Origin: Alcanivorax nanhaiticus
GTDB taxonomy: Bacteria > Pseudomonadota > Gammaproteobacteria > Pseudomonadales > Alcanivoracaceae
NCBI RefSeq assembly: GCF_000756665.1
Contig: NZ_ARXV01000006.1
Span: 62,001 to 126,000, forward strand
Length of the DNA: 64,000 nucleotides
Direction of reading: 5' to 3'
Position 1 is the stretch's first letter, and each line of letters starts with the position of its first letter. Below the pieces are notes generated by a model. It was given only the letters and a program-made list of their open reading frames with translations, had not been told where the DNA came from and made no database searches. Made by a program: the position numbers and the translations under genes. Below, piece after piece: positions 61,932 through 64,000 of the stretch.

Positions 61932-62519
61932 ATGAGTGTAACGACCGTTGTTTCGTCTAAAGCCGTTCAACAGCTCAAACAAATAGCCAAGCAATACAAG
62001 CGCAGCCTATCGATCACCCATACAGAGGCACTGGAACTCGCCGCTCAGAAAGCAGGTTTCGCAAACTGGCACCAAGCCAAACAGGCCAACGTTCTTCTGC
62101 AACCCGCAGAACAGGCGTTGAAGTCAGGCGCAATCATCGGCATGGATATGAAGGATGGAATGGACTATTTCGACTCAGTCACTGAGGACGGAACGTTCAT
62201 CTACGATGAGTTTCTTCCCATGGTCTGCGCCCAATCTTTTCGAAAGATGATGTGGTCGGGCCCAGACCCAGATGATGAACTTGGCAGGCCTCCCTCTGAG
62301 ACCATGACAGAAGACGAATTTGAGGAATGGTTTCATACCAACCTTCACGACAACATGTACTTCCGCCTGAGTGAAAAAGTCTCCGTCGAATCACTGGATC
62401 AGGTACTCAAACTGCTTGATGAGAGATCGTTCTGGCCTGCGTTTTACGTGTGGTTTCAAGGCAAACTCTATGAGTTTGAAAAAGGTTATGAGGATCCACT
62501 TCCTGTTTTCGGAAGCTAA
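61932..62519 (+). CDS. Unknown protein with glyoxalase-superfamily-like N-terminal helix motif
   Basis: 195 aa. The N-terminal KRSLSITHTEALELAAQKAG then FANWHQAKQ resembles the short 'SHSQALELVAxxxGFxxWN' segment of glyoxalase-superfamily (PF20066-type) accessory proteins that travel on plasmids and islands. The rest is acidic (GPDPDDELGRPPSE, TEDEFEEWFHTNL) and matches nothing I know. AGGAAAT precedes ATG 61932. It sits between the IS3 remnant and hsdM, and is followed by a perfect palindrome. The 61701-61931 gap holds no supportable gene. Confidence 0.65.
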   Translation: MSVTTVVSSKAVQQLKQIAKQYKRSLSITHTEALELAAQKAGFANWHQAKQANVLLQPAEQALKSGAIIGMDMKDGMDYFDSVTEDGTFIYDEFLPMVCAQSFRKMMWSGPDPDDELGRPPSETMTEDEFEEWFHTNLHDNMYFRLSEKVSVESLDQVLKLLDERSFWPAFYVWFQGKLYEFEKGYEDPLPVFGS

Positions 62520-62522
62520 ATA

Positions 62523-62570
62523 GCTTTCCTCTACTTGGCGGCAATTCCCTGCCGCCAAGTAGAGGAAAGC
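62523..62570. terminator. Perfect 21-bp inverted repeat (terminator-like)
   Basis: The stem 62523-62543 is exactly the reverse complement of 62550-62570, with only ATTCCC between. It starts four bases after the stop of the preceding gene. There is no good T-run on the plus strand (CCCCTTT follows). It is unusually long and perfect for an ordinary terminator. Confidence 0.75.
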
Positions 62571-62685
62571 CCCTTTCTGCCCTCCAGATTTGCTACCATC
62601 TCCGACAAGAAAAACATAGATTGAGAGCACCCCAAGCCTATCGCTCTCTCCCCCGATTCGAGCAGTAACGGATTATTCAGCACCC

Positions 62686-64000
62686 ATGACACTGATCAAC
62701 CTGAAGGATCTCGAAGCCCACCTTTGGCACGCCGCGCACATCATCACCGGCCCCATCGACGCTTCTGACTACAAGACCTACATCTTCCCGATTCTGTTCT
62801 TCAAACGGATCTGTGACGTCTACGACGAAGAGTTCGCCGACGCCATGGAGAAAGTTGGAGACAGAGACCTGGCCGCCCAGAGCATGTTCCACCGCATTCA
62901 GATTCCACCTGATTGCCACTGGCAGCATGTATTTGAACAGACCAAAGACATCGGTCAGACGCTCAAGGACGCCTTTCGCGGGATTGAGCTGGCGAATGAC
63001 AAGCTCCATGGGATATTCGGGGATGCGAGCTGGACCAACAAAGACCGTCTGCCAGATGAATTGCTGGCCACGCTGCTGAACCACTTCAACCAGGTTAATC
63101 TTGGTGTCCGCAGCGTACGTGATGACGACATGGGGCGCGCATACGAATACCTGATTAAGCGGTTTGCCGACAAAGCCAACAAGAAAGCTGGGGAGTTCTA
63201 TACGCCACGGACCATCGTCAGGCTAATGGTGAACATCCTTGACCCCAAGGCAGGAGAGAGTGTTTACGATCCAGCTTGTGGTACGGGGGGCATGCTGCTC
63301 GAAACCATTCACCACGTGCGTGAGAGTGGCGGAGATCCGCGATTGCTTAGCATTAAAGGGCAGGAGAAAAACCTGACCACCGAGGCCATCGCGAGGATGA
63401 ACCTATTCCTACACGGACAGGAAGACTTCGAAATCGTGCGAGGCGATACACTGCGGCAGCCCAAATTCTTGATTAATGACCGCCTGGAAACATTCGATTG
63501 CGTAATCGCCAACCCTCCTTTCAGTCTCAAAGAGTGGGGGCAAAACCTCTGGTCGAACGATCCTTACGACCGAAATCGCTACGGACTGGCTCCAAAAACC
63601 AATGGCGATTTTGCTTGGGTTCAGCACATGTTTGCTTCTCTCAACGACCAAGGACGGATGGCCGTTGTCCTACCCCATGGAGTTTTGTTCCGAGGTGGCG
63701 CAGAAGGAAAAATCCGAACGAAACTTCTGCAAGAAAACAGAATCGAGGCCATTATCGGCGTTGCACCCAATCTATTTTACGGCACCGGTATACCTGCCTG
63801 CATTCTCGTGCTGCGCAAACAACGCCCAGCTGATCATCAGGACCATGTGCTGGTCATTAACGCAGAAGAAATTTTCACCAAGGGCCGAGCACAGAACACC
63901 TTATCAAACGCTCAAGCCGACCAAATCTTTGAAATCTACAGCAATCAAGAGGCCTCTGGCCCCGCTGGGCAACCAGTTGAAGGCAAAGCTCGTTGGGTTC
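62686..64000 (+). CDS. hsdM: Type I restriction-modification methyltransferase HsdM (N6-adenine; partial)
   Basis: The first 438 residues are visible; the frame runs off the right edge. N-terminal HsdM domain (MTLINLKDLEAHLWHAAHII, SDYKTYIFPILFFKRICDVY), then the SAM-binding motif YDPACGTGGMLLETI (about 194) and the catalytic NPPF motif (about 275; CVIANPPFSLKEWG). KAGEFYTPRTIVRLMVNI is the standard HsdM bridging stretch. hsdS and hsdR should follow beyond the window. It probably begins an island-borne restriction locus. Confidence 0.94.
   Translation, partial: MTLINLKDLEAHLWHAAHIITGPIDASDYKTYIFPILFFKRICDVYDEEFADAMEKVGDRDLAAQSMFHRIQIPPDCHWQHVFEQTKDIGQTLKDAFRGIELANDKLHGIFGDASWTNKDRLPDELLATLLNHFNQVNLGVRSVRDDDMGRAYEYLIKRFADKANKKAGEFYTPRTIVRLMVNILDPKAGESVYDPACGTGGMLLETIHHVRESGGDPRLLSIKGQEKNLTTEAIARMNLFLHGQEDFEIVRGDTLRQPKFLINDRLETFDCVIANPPFSLKEWGQNLWSNDPYDRNRYGLAPKTNGDFAWVQHMFASLNDQGRMAVVLPHGVLFRGGAEGKIRTKLLQENRIEAIIGVAPNLFYGTGIPACILVLRKQRPADHQDHVLVINAEEIFTKGRAQNTLSNAQADQIFEIYSNQEASGPAGQPVEGKARWV

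Overview
The window looks like chromosomal DNA of a marine gammaproteobacterium close to Alcanivorax. This is inferred from gene content and moderately high GC: a type I haloalkane dehalogenase, a NhaD sodium/proton antiporter, a glucosylglycerol synthase/phosphatase fusion, AraC regulators of the Alcanivorax/Marinobacter style, an AdeT-like binding protein and several lipid-handling enzymes. Most of the 64 kb is well-packed housekeeping and envelope sequence. The right end, after a tRNA-Arg, looks like the start of a genomic island. No rRNA, CRISPR array or prophage was seen.

Layout. 1-8.1 kb: partial LysR regulator divergent from an SDR/histidine-phosphatase pair, a second SDR, a PqiA-PqiA-MCE lipid-transport operon, a DEAD-box helicase and an alpha/beta-hydrolase/DUF1653 pair. 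8.3-16 kb: RimK-type aspartic peptidase, RdgC, haloalkane dehalogenase, diguanylate cyclase, a cyanide-insensitive (bd-type) quinol oxidase and an AdeT-like binding protein. 16-25 kb: an orphan Flp pilin missed by ORF callers with a 60-aa cut-off, SelO, then a Fur-box-headed imelysin / di-haem oxidoreductase / imelysin / DUF1513 cluster, and NhaD. 25-34 kb: small helical proteins, a BamA/TamA-like barrel divergent from a phospholipase D lipoprotein, and a four-gene DUF3348-DUF802-OmpA-DUF2894 operon that looks like an uncharacterised ion-driven (MotAB/ZorAB-like) machine. 34-46 kb: ComM, an AraC regulator with a secreted lipase and a helical membrane-anchored partner, a complete IS4-type element, acyl-CoA dehydrogenase, SDR, NUDIX, and an AraC regulator divergent from a fatty-acid desaturase. 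46-52 kb: ABM protein, macrodomain, RsuA, Rep helicase, YqaA. 52-60 kb: GgpPS, two c-type cytochromes, a response regulator / FecR-LysM / CHASE2-histidine-kinase operon and an SMR transporter. 60.7-64 kb: tRNA-Arg, a decayed IS3 transposase, an unknown gene and a type I methyltransferase (HsdM) that runs off the edge.

The most striking non-genic feature is a family of intergenic elements built from 7-bp tandem units arranged as two facing arms around a spacer, often with a GC-rich hairpin in the spacer. At least 14 copies occur. Four different heptad 'dialects' are used (AATTAAT, GTTNAAA, GAGTTTC, NAGCTTG), all giving the same arm-spacer-arm architecture and nearly all sitting directly at gene 3' ends. 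Two ~256-bp copies are further wrapped in REP-like outer arms. One array holds 24 consecutive heptads. Two gene-sized segments (DUF1513 and yqaA) are flanked by same-orientation copies.
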